A DNA stretch of 20,205 nt from Actinomyces sp. (lineage in GTDB: Bacteria; Actinomycetota; Actinomycetes; Actinomycetales; Actinomycetaceae), in NCBI GenBank assembly GCA_018375675.1, contig JAHACW010000041.1, forward strand, positions 1-20,205. Reading direction: 5' to 3'. The translations under genes were made by a program, and so were the position numbers. Shown here in pieces: positions 7,751 to 15,085 of this stretch (its first letter is position 1; every line of letters starts with the position of its first letter). The notes beneath the pieces were generated by a model. The model saw only the letters and a program-made list of their open reading frames with translations, ran no database searches and was not told the origin of the DNA.

Positions 7751-7789
7751 GTCCCCGACGCAACCGAGTGAGTCTCGGGCGTCGGGGAC
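7751..7789. terminator. Bidirectional two-tier hairpin between the transporter and the propeller genes
   Basis: GTCCCCGACGC (7751-7761) pairs perfectly with GCGTCGGGGAC (7779-7789). Inside, after two unpaired A, CCGAG (7764-7768) pairs with CTCGG (7774-7778) around TGAGT. It lies between two convergent stop codons (7715 and 7808) and probably ends transcription from both strands. Confidence 0.75.
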
Positions 7790-7807
7790 GATCCTATGTC
7801 GATCCCC

Positions 7808-9235
7808 TTAGTGGGTGTCGGGCGTGAAGGCAATAACCGATCCGCTGCGAGCCCCGACGAGCAAGTCGTCGTAAACCCACACGAAGTTCGTCGCCTCGTT
7901 CAGGTCCTGCGACACGTACGTCATCGGGTCCTCCGCGTTGAAGAAGAACGAGTCCGTGAGGTTCTCTGAGTAGCCCTGGATGTAGAGCGCCTTGCCGTCT
8001 GAGCTGGCGCGCACCTGAGCGACGGACCAACCAGCTCCCCCTCGAGTCTCACGGAACGACTCGCCCGGGTTGAGCGTGAGGTTCTTTCCGTTGCTGAGAG
8101 TGAGCGACAGGAGATAGCCGTTGTCATCCTTGGAATAGGAGCGCTCCAGAGTACCCGACGTCCACCGGACGTTGCCCTGCGTCAAGAAGGCTCCGACGTC
8201 TGCCACGCTCGGGAGATCGCGGTCGGTCGTTGGGAACTTATCGAGCTCCCAACCGGCGTTGAACGTGCCGACAACCTGGCCCGCGGTGTTGTAGGCGATG
8301 GTGTCCTTCTCTCCAGCCACGAGGAGTCCGTCGCTCGCCAGCGTGACCCTTGAGGAGGACGGGACTCTTGCGGAGGGGGCATCCCCGAGCGTCGTGAGAG
8401 CACCCGTGGCCGGGTTGATGATCTGCGGGGCGTGGTGGGCCTCGTCGACGGGGACGACCACGGCGGTGTCCGCGCCGGTGCCGATCACGGCCGTCGTGGG
8501 ATTCGTCAGGGGTGTGTGGGCGAGACCCATGCGGCGCTGGGGCGAAGTCTGAGTGGTCCACAGCGTCGTCCACGCTCCCGAGTCACGGGACCATCCGGAA
8601 CACGAACTGAAGGTGTCGCAGGTGACGAGAACACCGCCCGCCACCCCCATCGGTAGGTCGAAGCCCCAGGGGGCCTGCGTCTGCTGCCCGGTCGAGCGAT
8701 CGACGATCATGTCGCTGAGAAGGATCTCGTCCTGGGTCAAGACGGAGGAGGGGAATGCCTCGGCGCGAATCCGGGACGGCTTCGGCCCGGTCGTACTCCA
8801 CTGAGCGACCGGCTCGGTGCCCGAGACGTCGTAGGTGGACACGGTGGCCACGGCCTCGGCGCCGCTTCCGTAGGACAGCACGTACAGGGTGGAACCTTCG
8901 GCGATTAGCTGCGCGGGGAGGAGGGAGTCGTCCTGAGCGGGAAGTGTCCACGCCGTCGCAAACCCTGAGGCCCATGCGCTTGACAGCACGTTCGTGTGGG
9001 TGGCCTGTCCGTGGTAGCCGATTACGTCCGGCCGTGCCGTGCGTTCAGGGCCGGTGTAGTGCGGAGGTGGGGTCGCAGCCGGGCCGGGGAGCTGGAGGGC
9101 ACTCGTACTCAGCGAGAAAGAGGCGGAAGCGCCGAAGATCGAGACGAAAGCGGCGCTGAGCAGGAAGAAGCGCGTCTTCCGCGAACGTCTGGGCTGAGGG
9201 GAGCCAGCCCCGTACTGGAGGTCGTTGGTGCTCAC
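7808..9235 (-). CDS. Membrane-anchored PQQ/beta-propeller-like protein, paralogue 1
   Basis: 475 residues, GTG start (MSTNDLQYG). The shortest cytoplasmic N-terminus of the family (about 21 residues with PRRSRKTR) leads to one membrane helix (about 22-45), then a Pro-rich linker and a large extracytoplasmic domain. Family motifs: GYHGQATHTNVLSSAWASGFATAW (71-96), C206-x5-C212-SGW, the segment SVADVGAFLTQGNVRW, and the end VWVYDDLLVG..G.VIAFTP. Repeated strands such as GSTLYVLSYG, STYDVSGTEPVAQW and DGLLVAGEKDTIAYNTAGQVVGTF resemble PQQ-like (BamB-type) propeller blades. It lacks the second cysteine pair found in three paralogues. AAGG lies 8 nt before the GTG, and a TAGAAA box 11 nt before it. 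Last gene of the row, 38 bp after paralogue 2. Function unknown; no enzyme residues recognised. Confidence 0.85.
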   Translation of the reverse strand: MSTNDLQYGAGSPQPRRSRKTRFFLLSAAFVSIFGASASFSLSTSALQLPGPAATPPPHYTGPERTARPDVIGYHGQATHTNVLSSAWASGFATAWTLPAQDDSLLPAQLIAEGSTLYVLSYGSGAEAVATVSTYDVSGTEPVAQWSTTGPKPSRIRAEAFPSSVLTQDEILLSDMIVDRSTGQQTQAPWGFDLPMGVAGGVLVTCDTFSSCSGWSRDSGAWTTLWTTQTSPQRRMGLAHTPLTNPTTAVIGTGADTAVVVPVDEAHHAPQIINPATGALTTLGDAPSARVPSSSRVTLASDGLLVAGEKDTIAYNTAGQVVGTFNAGWELDKFPTTDRDLPSVADVGAFLTQGNVRWTSGTLERSYSKDDNGYLLSLTLSNGKNLTLNPGESFRETRGGAGWSVAQVRASSDGKALYIQGYSENLTDSFFFNAEDPMTYVSQDLNEATNFVWVYDDLLVGARSGSVIAFTPDTH

Positions 9236-9272
9236 AAGCTGTGCCTTTTCTATCGTTGCTCGGTGCAGGGAG

Positions 9273-10739
9273 TCATGAGGCCTTCGGCGTGAATGCCACG
9301 ATGCCGTCGATCGTCACGCCGATGGCCAGGTCATCGAAGGCCCACGAAATGTCTTCCGCGTCGCGGAACTCGTCCGATCCGTGTCCCTGTCCGCTCGCGG
9401 TGTCGAAGAAGAACCTATTGCCCCTGTTGGCGTGATCGACGGACTCGATGTACACGACCGACGTGTCGGCGCTGGCGCGGACCTCGGAGGGCCAAAAAGT
9501 GCTGACGTAGTGATTCTGGTCGTTCTTCTGGGGATCAAGAGTGAAGGCGGGGCTACCGTCGCTCGGCGTCACCGTGATGCTGAAGGGGGTGCCCGCCGCT
9601 GCGTTGGTTGGGGCGGTGACCGATGCGTTTGTCCACGCCGGGCGAGCGCCGCTCAGGAATTCTGTGAGCTCAGCCGTGGTAGGCATCCGCCCGTCACGTG
9701 TTGGCATCCTCTTCGTCTGCTTGTAGGCCTGGGTCCCCGTGATGAAGCCATCGGCGTCGTAGGTGACGAAGAGGTCATCGTTGAAAGCCAGGAGTCCATC
9801 GCTGGTGATAACAAAAGATACAACGTTGTTCTGCCTGTCCCTGAAGGGGCTGACAGATCCGATGTCCGTGACCTGCCCGGTTCGCGGATCGAGGAGCTGG
9901 GCCAGGTGTGTCTGTGAATCGGCGGGCAGGACGATGGACTGGTGCTCTCCGGTACCGATCACGGGCGTATCGGGGTAGGTGAGCTTGTCTAACGTGGACA
10001 GGGCGCCCTTCTGGCTGGCAGTGGTTGTCTCCCACTGGCGCTCCCACGACGAGGCCTCCTGCGTCCAGCCCGAGCACGCCTGTTTCTTATCGCAGGCCAC
10101 GATAATGCCGTCAACGGCCGCGATCGCCTCCGACCCCTCCCAGGGGGCCAAGGACTGTGCCCCCGATGCTTTGTCGATGATGATGCTGCCAACGATGAAC
10201 TGATCCCCGTCGAACACGAAGCTGGGGCGTCCGAACGACTCGGGGAGGGGACCCGTCGTGCGCCACAGCTCGCGCGGCTGCTCGGAGGAGATGTCGAAGG
10301 CCGCGGCGGTAGCCTGGTGGGCGGCGGGATCGGGGTCTTCGAAGAGGGCATACAGGGTGGTGTCCTCCACGGCCACGAGTGCCCGGGAGCCGTACTTCGT
10401 GGAGGGGAATGGGATCCTCCACGCCGTCTCGACGCCCGAGGCCCAGGCGGGGGAGATCGATCCCGTGCTCACGGCGTCCCCCGAGTACCCGGCGGTGGGC
10501 ATCGAGGTGTATGACCGCTGATCATCCGGTGTTGAGGGCGACGACGTGAGCCAGTTGATGCCGAAGACTGCGGTCATGGCGACGGCGGTCAGAAGCACGA
10601 CGAGGAGAACCGTCATCCCGCGTTTTCTCGCGCGAGGTTGGGATCCGTCGGGCTGGGGGATTGGGGGCGCTCCGCTGGGCGGCACCCACTCCGCGGCTTG
10701 CGGGGGGACGCCGGTGCCCGTGTGATCGTCATTGGCCAT
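9273..10739 (-). CDS. Membrane-anchored PQQ/beta-propeller-like protein, paralogue 2
   Basis: 488 residues, ATG start (MANDDHTGTG). The cytoplasmic N-terminus is about 40 residues, Pro-rich and ending in RARKR. One membrane helix (about 42-62) follows, then the outer domain. Family motifs: GYSGDAVSTGSISPAWASG.ETAW (84-107), C216-x5-C222-SGW, TTAELTEFLSGARPAW, and ISWAFDDLAIG..DGIVAFTP at the end. Propeller-like strands include TLYALFEDP, AAAFDISSEQPRELWRTTG and DGLLAFNDDLFVTYDADG. Like paralogue 1 it has no second cysteine pair. The ATG lies 6 nt after the extended -10 TGA-TAGAAA, with no ribosome binding site, so the mRNA may be leaderless. The 53-bp spacer upstream is nearly the same as the one upstream of paralogue 3. 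Role unknown; an envelope-facing binding or sensing domain is the best inference. Confidence 0.85.
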   Translation of the reverse strand: MANDDHTGTGVPPQAAEWVPPSGAPPIPQPDGSQPRARKRGMTVLLVVLLTAVAMTAVFGINWLTSSPSTPDDQRSYTSMPTAGYSGDAVSTGSISPAWASGVETAWRIPFPSTKYGSRALVAVEDTTLYALFEDPDPAAHQATAAAFDISSEQPRELWRTTGPLPESFGRPSFVFDGDQFIVGSIIIDKASGAQSLAPWEGSEAIAAVDGIIVACDKKQACSGWTQEASSWERQWETTTASQKGALSTLDKLTYPDTPVIGTGEHQSIVLPADSQTHLAQLLDPRTGQVTDIGSVSPFRDRQNNVVSFVITSDGLLAFNDDLFVTYDADGFITGTQAYKQTKRMPTRDGRMPTTAELTEFLSGARPAWTNASVTAPTNAAAGTPFSITVTPSDGSPAFTLDPQKNDQNHYVSTFWPSEVRASADTSVVYIESVDHANRGNRFFFDTASGQGHGSDEFRDAEDISWAFDDLAIGVTIDGIVAFTPKAS

Positions 10740-10792
10740 GAGTAGTTTCTATCACACGGCAGTGTCGATGTGATAACCGGATGTTGACCTCA
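10740..10792 (-). repeat. Duplicated 53-bp promoter spacer, copy 1
   Basis: Runs from the base upstream of the paralogue 2 ATG to the stop codon of paralogue 3. It matches 12548-12600 at 44 of 53 positions without gaps. It holds an inverted repeat TATCACA (10750-10756), 12 nt, TGTGATA (10769-10775), one half overlapping the -10 box. Confidence 0.75.
10746..10754 (-). promoter_or_regulatory. Extended -10 of paralogue 2, leaderless start
   Basis: On the minus strand TGA-TAGAAA, with the hexamer at 10746-10751, ends exactly 6 nt before the ATG at 10739. The conserved context is CGTGTGATAGAAAC. It overlaps one half of the TATCACA/TGTGATA inverted repeat, which could serve as a repressor site. 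Confidence 0.5.
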
Positions 10793-12547
10793 GGATGACG
10801 CCGGTACGAACGCCTTGATGCCGCTCTTGGTCATGCCGATGAGCATGTCGTCGAAGACCCAGGTCAGCTGCGTGGCCTCCGTGAGGCTTCTCGACGAGTC
10901 CGACGACCCGTCGGTGGTATCGATGACGTAGCTGGTCGTGTCCCGGGGGCTGAAGGACCTGACATACAGGGCCGATCCATCGGTGCTGACGCGCAGGTCC
11001 TCCGGGGTGAAGGAGCAGTCATCGTTCATGCGCAGGCGTGCGGTATCGGGGATGGGGGCCTCGCGCGTCGAGTCGTCGGCCGTCAGGGCCACCTCGAGTG
11101 AGCACTCGCCGGTGCCGGTCACGCGCGCCGTCCCCGATGCCCACTCTGCTCTGCCCTGCGTCATGAATGCCTCGATCTGCGACGTGGTCGCATGAGTTCC
11201 GTCCATGCTGGGCACGCCCAGATTGTGCTCGGCTGTGAACGTCGACTGGAAGTTGCCCTCGCTGTCGAAGACTGAGGCGCGAGACGTGGATTTCTCGAAG
11301 ATGATGAAGCCGTCGGAGGCGACCTCGACCAGTCGATCCGTGGCGTCCCCATCGGGACTGCTCAGGGTTGTGACGGCTCCGGAATGGACGTCGATGATCT
11401 GCGGGAGTTCATTGCTGGCGGTGGGAACCAGGATGGAGGTGCGCTCGCCGCTGCCGGAGACGACGGTGCCCGCGGGAGCAAAGCCCCGATTATCCGTATC
11501 CACACCTTGCGTGTTCTGTGTCGCCGTGGTCGTCGTCCACAGGTTCGTCCACTCGTCGCCCTCCTGCTTCCAACCGCTGCACGTCGTCGTGGTCGAGCAC
11601 GTCACTACGATGTTTTCGGCAAAGGCGAGGGGAAAGTCCGTTCCCCAGGGGGCCGAGGCCTCGTCCCCCGTCGCCTTGTCGAGGATGGTGCCTCGGAAAA
11701 AGATCTGGTTGTCACCTGAGACGAACGCCGGCGCGTAGTCGGACTGGGCAGCCGGGGTGTCCGTGCTGACAGGTGTTGCCCAGAGGGGTTGGGGCATGCG
11801 CCCGGTCAGGTCGTAGGCCCCAACAGTGTAGGTGGAACTATTCGCGTGCATAGCGACGCCGTAGGCCACATACAGGGTCGAGCCCTCCACGTACATCGGG
11901 TGGGTCACTGCTGCCAAGCCACTGGGCTTGGGGATTGTCCACGCGGTACTAATACCCGCGGCCCATGCGGGGGACAGGGTGTGCGTGTTTTGTGCGGTGC
12001 CGCTGTAACCGGGTGACGGCGCTGTCGGTGCCTGCGTGCTTGCCAGGTACGGGACCTTGACGGGAGCCGGGGTATTGGTATGACTGGCGATGTGGTTCAG
12101 GCGAGAGATGAGGAGGATGGCGGAAAAGATGAGCCAGAACGCGAGCTTGAGTCGCGCGGCGGTTGTTTTGTTGTTGTCCTCGCTCTGGGGTTGGCTGGGT
12201 GCCGGGGCCGTGGCGGTCGTAGTGGCCGTGGCGGTGGTGGTGACGGGCTCCGCCTGGGTCGAGGTCGCGACCGCTCTCGTGGGTGTGGAGGCGGTCGTGC
12301 GTTTCGTTGCAGTTGAGCGCGTGCGAGATCCCCGGCGGCCGGGAGGAGCGTATTTGCTCAGTTCGGTCTTGGAGTAGGCGTGGGGCGTGTCCAACGCGGG
12401 AGTAAAGAGTGCGGCCGGATCGGCCTGTGCCGAGGCGTTGGAACCCGCCCGGGTTGCCCCGGCCTCGTCGTCGCCGGAAGGAGGGGCGAACCTGAGGAGT
12501 TCGTCCCCCTCGCTCGAGGAGTCGATGTGCGGCTCGTCGTTGCTCAT
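10790..12547 (-). CDS. Membrane-anchored PQQ/beta-propeller-like protein, paralogue 3
   Basis: 585 residues, ATG start (MSNDEPHIDS). A long cytoplasmic N-terminus (about 1-133) is disordered in composition: acidic first, then basic (PPGRRGSRTRSTATKRT), then a low-complexity Thr/Ala run near 103-115. One membrane helix lies at about 134-150. The outer domain has GYSGTAQNTHTLSPAWAAG.STAW (180-203), C317-x5-C323-SGW, TSQIEAFMTQGRAEW, a second cysteine pair C482/C511, and the end LTWVFDDMLIGMTKSGIKAFVPASS. It is closest to paralogue 4; both end in KAFVPASS and share spacer sequence, so a tandem duplication is likely. The ATG is 6 nt after TGA-TACAAA, with no ribosome binding site. No catalytic motif is recognised. 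The name rests on blade-like strand repeats, not on a profile hit. Confidence 0.85.
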   Translation of the reverse strand: MSNDEPHIDSSSEGDELLRFAPPSGDDEAGATRAGSNASAQADPAALFTPALDTPHAYSKTELSKYAPPGRRGSRTRSTATKRTTASTPTRAVATSTQAEPVTTTATATTTATAPAPSQPQSEDNNKTTAARLKLAFWLIFSAILLISRLNHIASHTNTPAPVKVPYLASTQAPTAPSPGYSGTAQNTHTLSPAWAAGISTAWTIPKPSGLAAVTHPMYVEGSTLYVAYGVAMHANSSTYTVGAYDLTGRMPQPLWATPVSTDTPAAQSDYAPAFVSGDNQIFFRGTILDKATGDEASAPWGTDFPLAFAENIVVTCSTTTTCSGWKQEGDEWTNLWTTTTATQNTQGVDTDNRGFAPAGTVVSGSGERTSILVPTASNELPQIIDVHSGAVTTLSSPDGDATDRLVEVASDGFIIFEKSTSRASVFDSEGNFQSTFTAEHNLGVPSMDGTHATTSQIEAFMTQGRAEWASGTARVTGTGECSLEVALTADDSTREAPIPDTARLRMNDDCSFTPEDLRVSTDGSALYVRSFSPRDTTSYVIDTTDGSSDSSRSLTEATQLTWVFDDMLIGMTKSGIKAFVPASS

Positions 12548-12600
12548 GAGGCGTTTGTATCACACGGCAGTGTTGGCATGGTAACCGGATGGTGACCTCA
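12548..12600 (-). repeat. Duplicated 53-bp promoter spacer, copy 2
   Basis: Partner of 10740-10792, lying between the paralogue 3 start and the paralogue 4 stop. The right half of the inverted repeat (TATCACA, 12558-12564, plus strand) is kept, but the other half has decayed to CATGGTA (12577-12583). Confidence 0.75.
12554..12562 (-). promoter_or_regulatory. Extended -10 of paralogue 3, leaderless start
   Basis: TGA-TACAAA on the minus strand, hexamer 12554-12559, ends 6 nt before the ATG at 12547. The context CGTGTGATACAAAC differs from paralogue 2 by one base. Confidence 0.5.
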
Positions 12601-14532
12601 GGAGGACGCCGGAACGAACGCCTTGAGGCCGTCCTCGGTCATGCCGATGATCATGTCGTCGAAGACCCACATGATCTGTTTCGGCGAGTTGAGTTCGGGT
12701 GACGTGTAGATGAGGCCGTTGGCGGTATCGATGAAGTATCGGCTCTTGTCCTGGTAGGTGAAGGTATCGGCGTAGAGAACCGAAGCGTCCGCGCTGACGC
12801 GGACCTCCTTTGGTTCGAAGTAGCACGAGCTGGTCATGTACGTGCTCAGCGCTCCGGGGACTGGGGTCGTGTGCGTCGATCCGTCAGAGGAGAGCGTGAC
12901 CTGGATGGAACAGTCGTTCTTGCCCACGAGGGCTACCGTGCCCGTCGACCAATTCGCGCGCTGGTAGGTCATGAAGGTCGTCAGGTCCGCGGTGCTCGGG
13001 TAGGTACCGTCACGGCTTACTGCGGGCGCAAACGCCTGACCTTTGGAAGTGAAGGTGGATTGGAGGGTTCCCGCACTGTCGAAGGCCATTCCCTGTTTCT
13101 GGCCGATGTCGAGGACGACGAAGCCGTCGCTTCCCACCTCGACATAGTGACCAGTGCCTGGCGTGCCGGGTTCGGGCAGGGTCGTTGCCTCGCCGGTATG
13201 GATGTTGATGATCTGCGGGGATTCCTCCCAGGTGGAGGGAACCAGGACGGAGGCGAGTTCACCCGTGCCGGAGCGCGTGGTGCCCGCGGGCGCATAGCCT
13301 AAACTCTGGTTACTCAACCCGTAGGACGTCTGTGGGTTCGTTGTCGTTGTCCACAGAGTTGTCCAGTCGCCGGAGGCATGCGTCCATCCGCTGCACGAGG
13401 ATGTCGTCGAGCAGGTCACCACGATGCCGTCGGCCTGCGCGAGGGGAAACTCCTTGCCCCATGGGGCCTGTGTCTGCTCGCCGGTCGCCTTGTCGATGAC
13501 CAGGTCGTGGAAAAAGAGCTGGTTCTCGCCCGACACGAATGCGGGTGAGTACGTCTTGATTGCCGAGCTTTCCGTGGGGCCGACCCTGTCCCAGAGGAGG
13601 GTGGGTTCCTCCCCGGACAGGTCGTAGGCCAGAGTCCTGATGGCGGAACCAATCTGGCCCTCGATCGTGGCGTAGCCGGCGATGTAGAGGACCTGGCCCT
13701 CGACGAACATCTGCGGCTCGAACTGAGTCATTTCTGCAGGCAGCTCGAGCGTCCACGCGGTGGCCACGCCCGAGGCCCACTGCGCAGAGATGGAATGCGT
13801 GTTCGTGGCGCTCCCGCGGTATCCGGGGGAGCGGGCCGGCAGATCTGCCGCATGCTCGCGCACCTCGGAGTTCGCCTGTGTGCTGGCGCTCGACGAGGTT
13901 TGCGTGCCCCAAGGTGTCGATGATGAACCGTCGCGAGTAGACGAGAGAAACGACGCGCCGAAGCTGATCGCGATGAGAGCGACGAATGCGATGAGGAGGT
14001 TCGGCTTTTTCTGCCTCGGGGGCACCGAGGCTCGCGGGGTCCTCGCGGGCGTAGACCCGACGGTGATGGCCGGCTGCGGTGCCTGCGTTGCTGAGGGCTG
14101 CCTCCTCGGCGAGGCCGTGGCGGTGGTCGGCCTCGATGCCCGCTTGATTCCGGACCGTTTTTGCGGCGATGCCGTGGCAGCTTTGTGGGAGGCGCTGTGC
14201 GTCCGGGCTGTTGCAGCTCCCGCCGTCGGTGCAGGTCCCGCCTCAGGGACTGCGTCTGGCTGAGGGACGTCGGTCGGCTCGGGCGGCGTGACGGTGAGGA
14301 ACTGGTCGAGGTCCGGCATCACCACCTCTGGTACCACTACCTCGGGCATCGTCAGCTCCTGCAACGCTTCCAACTCTGGCAGCGGCGGAAGTTCGGGTAG
14401 ATCCGCGATCCCTGGAAGATCCTCAAAGTCCGGGAGATCAGGAATATCGACCTGTGACATGTCATCCCACGCGTCGGAGGAACGAACGCGCGTGGGGTCG
14501 TCGGATGTGTGGTGCAGGTCGTCGTTGCTCAT
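12598..14532 (-). CDS. Membrane-anchored PQQ/beta-propeller-like protein, paralogue 4
   Basis: 644 residues, the longest of the family, ATG start (MSNDDLHHTS). Its cytoplasmic part (about 1-177) has two sections. Residues 28-78 are an acidic Pro/Leu-rich segment with repeats such as PDLPDFEDLPG, ADLPELPPLPEL and MPEVVVPEVVMPDL. Residues about 108-176 are basic and Ser/Thr/Pro-rich. One membrane helix lies at about 178-196. Outer motifs: GYRGSATNTHSISAQWASG.ATAW (237-260), C374-x5-C380-SGW, TADLTTFMTYQRANW, second pair C541/C570, and IMWVFDDMIIGMTEDGLKAFVPASS. The ATG is 6 nt after TGG-TAGAAA. It follows ispF by 43 bp, with a small hairpin between. The acidic segment could bind a basic partner or bridge to the basic stretch next to it. 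That is inference. Confidence 0.85.
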   Translation of the reverse strand: MSNDDLHHTSDDPTRVRSSDAWDDMSQVDIPDLPDFEDLPGIADLPELPPLPELEALQELTMPEVVVPEVVMPDLDQFLTVTPPEPTDVPQPDAVPEAGPAPTAGAATARTHSASHKAATASPQKRSGIKRASRPTTATASPRRQPSATQAPQPAITVGSTPARTPRASVPPRQKKPNLLIAFVALIAISFGASFLSSTRDGSSSTPWGTQTSSSASTQANSEVREHAADLPARSPGYRGSATNTHSISAQWASGVATAWTLELPAEMTQFEPQMFVEGQVLYIAGYATIEGQIGSAIRTLAYDLSGEEPTLLWDRVGPTESSAIKTYSPAFVSGENQLFFHDLVIDKATGEQTQAPWGKEFPLAQADGIVVTCSTTSSCSGWTHASGDWTTLWTTTTNPQTSYGLSNQSLGYAPAGTTRSGTGELASVLVPSTWEESPQIINIHTGEATTLPEPGTPGTGHYVEVGSDGFVVLDIGQKQGMAFDSAGTLQSTFTSKGQAFAPAVSRDGTYPSTADLTTFMTYQRANWSTGTVALVGKNDCSIQVTLSSDGSTHTTPVPGALSTYMTSSCYFEPKEVRVSADASVLYADTFTYQDKSRYFIDTANGLIYTSPELNSPKQIMWVFDDMIIGMTEDGLKAFVPASS

Positions 14533-14538
14533 GACACG

Positions 14539-14547
14539 TTTCTACCA
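14539..14547 (-). promoter_or_regulatory. Extended -10 of paralogue 4, leaderless start
   Basis: TGG-TAGAAA on the minus strand, hexamer 14539-14544, ends 6 nt before the ATG at 14532. The context is GCGTGGTAGAAAC. Confidence 0.5.
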
Positions 14548-14553
14548 CGCTGC

Positions 14554-14568
14554 GCACCCGGCGGGTGC
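14554..14568 (-). terminator. Small hairpin after ispF
   Basis: GCACCC and GGGTGC form a 6-bp stem around a 3-nt loop. It lies 8 nt past the ispF stop and just upstream of the paralogue 4 promoter. It may be a weak terminator or a block to read-through. No T-run follows. Confidence 0.35.
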
Positions 14569-14575
14569 TCGCGGG

Positions 14576-15070
14576 TTACCCCTCGGCGCGCACCATGAGG
14601 ACGCTCGCCAGCGCGGCCACGCCCTCGCCTCGGCCCGTGAAACCCAGGTGATCCGAGGTCGTCGCCGACACGGTGACCGTGCCCCCGGCGATCTCGCTCA
14701 TGACCGCGCAGGCCTCGGGCAGTCGCGCGGCCATACGAGGCCGGTTCCCCACGACCTGAACGGTCGCGTTGCCGAGCACCCAGCCGGCCTCGGCGGTCAT
14801 GCGGCGAACCTCCTGAAGGAGCGTGCGCCCCGAAGCACCCGCCCACTCCGGGCGGTCGACACCAAACACCGTTCCGAGCTCGCCCAGCCCAGTGGCCAGC
14901 AGCATCGCATCGCACAGCGCGTGCGCGGCCACGTCCGCGTCCGAATGGCCCTCAAGGGGGCGCTCGCCCGGCCACTCGAGACACGCGACCATCAGAGGGC
15001 GCGGCGAGTCGGGTGCGGCGAACGCGTGGACGTCGACCGCTTGGCCGATGCGGAAAGGCAGATCAGTCAT
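14576..15070 (-). CDS. ispF: 2-C-methyl-D-erythritol 2,4-cyclodiphosphate synthase
   Basis: 164 residues, normal for this homotrimeric cytosolic enzyme. It cyclises CDP-methylerythritol 2-phosphate to methylerythritol 2,4-cyclodiphosphate with loss of CMP, two steps after IspD. Metal ligands are visible: D13 and H15 in AVDVHAF, and H50 in [17 protein letters not shown], with GELGTVFG following. The C-terminal signature is [26 protein letters not shown]. The ATG at 15070 lacks a ribosome binding site; TACCCT ends 6 nt before it, with a weak TTCACG 18 nt farther up, so a leaderless start inside the short gap is possible. It begins 15 nt after paralogue 5 stops and may also be read from that gene. 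Its position among envelope genes, away from ispD and on the opposite strand, is unusual. Confidence 0.96.
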   Translation of the reverse strand: MTDLPFRIGQAVDVHAFAAPDSPRPLMVACLEWPGERPLEGHSDADVAAHALCDAMLLATGLGELGTVFGVDRPEWAGASGRTLLQEVRRMTAEAGWVLGNATVQVVGNRPRMAARLPEACAVMSEIAGGTVTVSATTSDHLGFTGRGEGVAALASVLMVRAEG

Positions 15071-15085
15071 GGAACCAGGGTAGCG

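Noticed and set aside
6234..7763. 509-codon open frame on the minus strand opposite the transporter
   Set aside because: Composition is rich in Glu, Asp, Gly, Ala and His with no domain, while the plus strand encodes a full transporter with a ribosome binding site.
12160..12320. GTGGTGG-type low-complexity DNA in paralogue 3
   Set aside because: It simply encodes the Thr/Ala/Pro-rich cytoplasmic tail; no periodic unit of a true tandem repeat was found.
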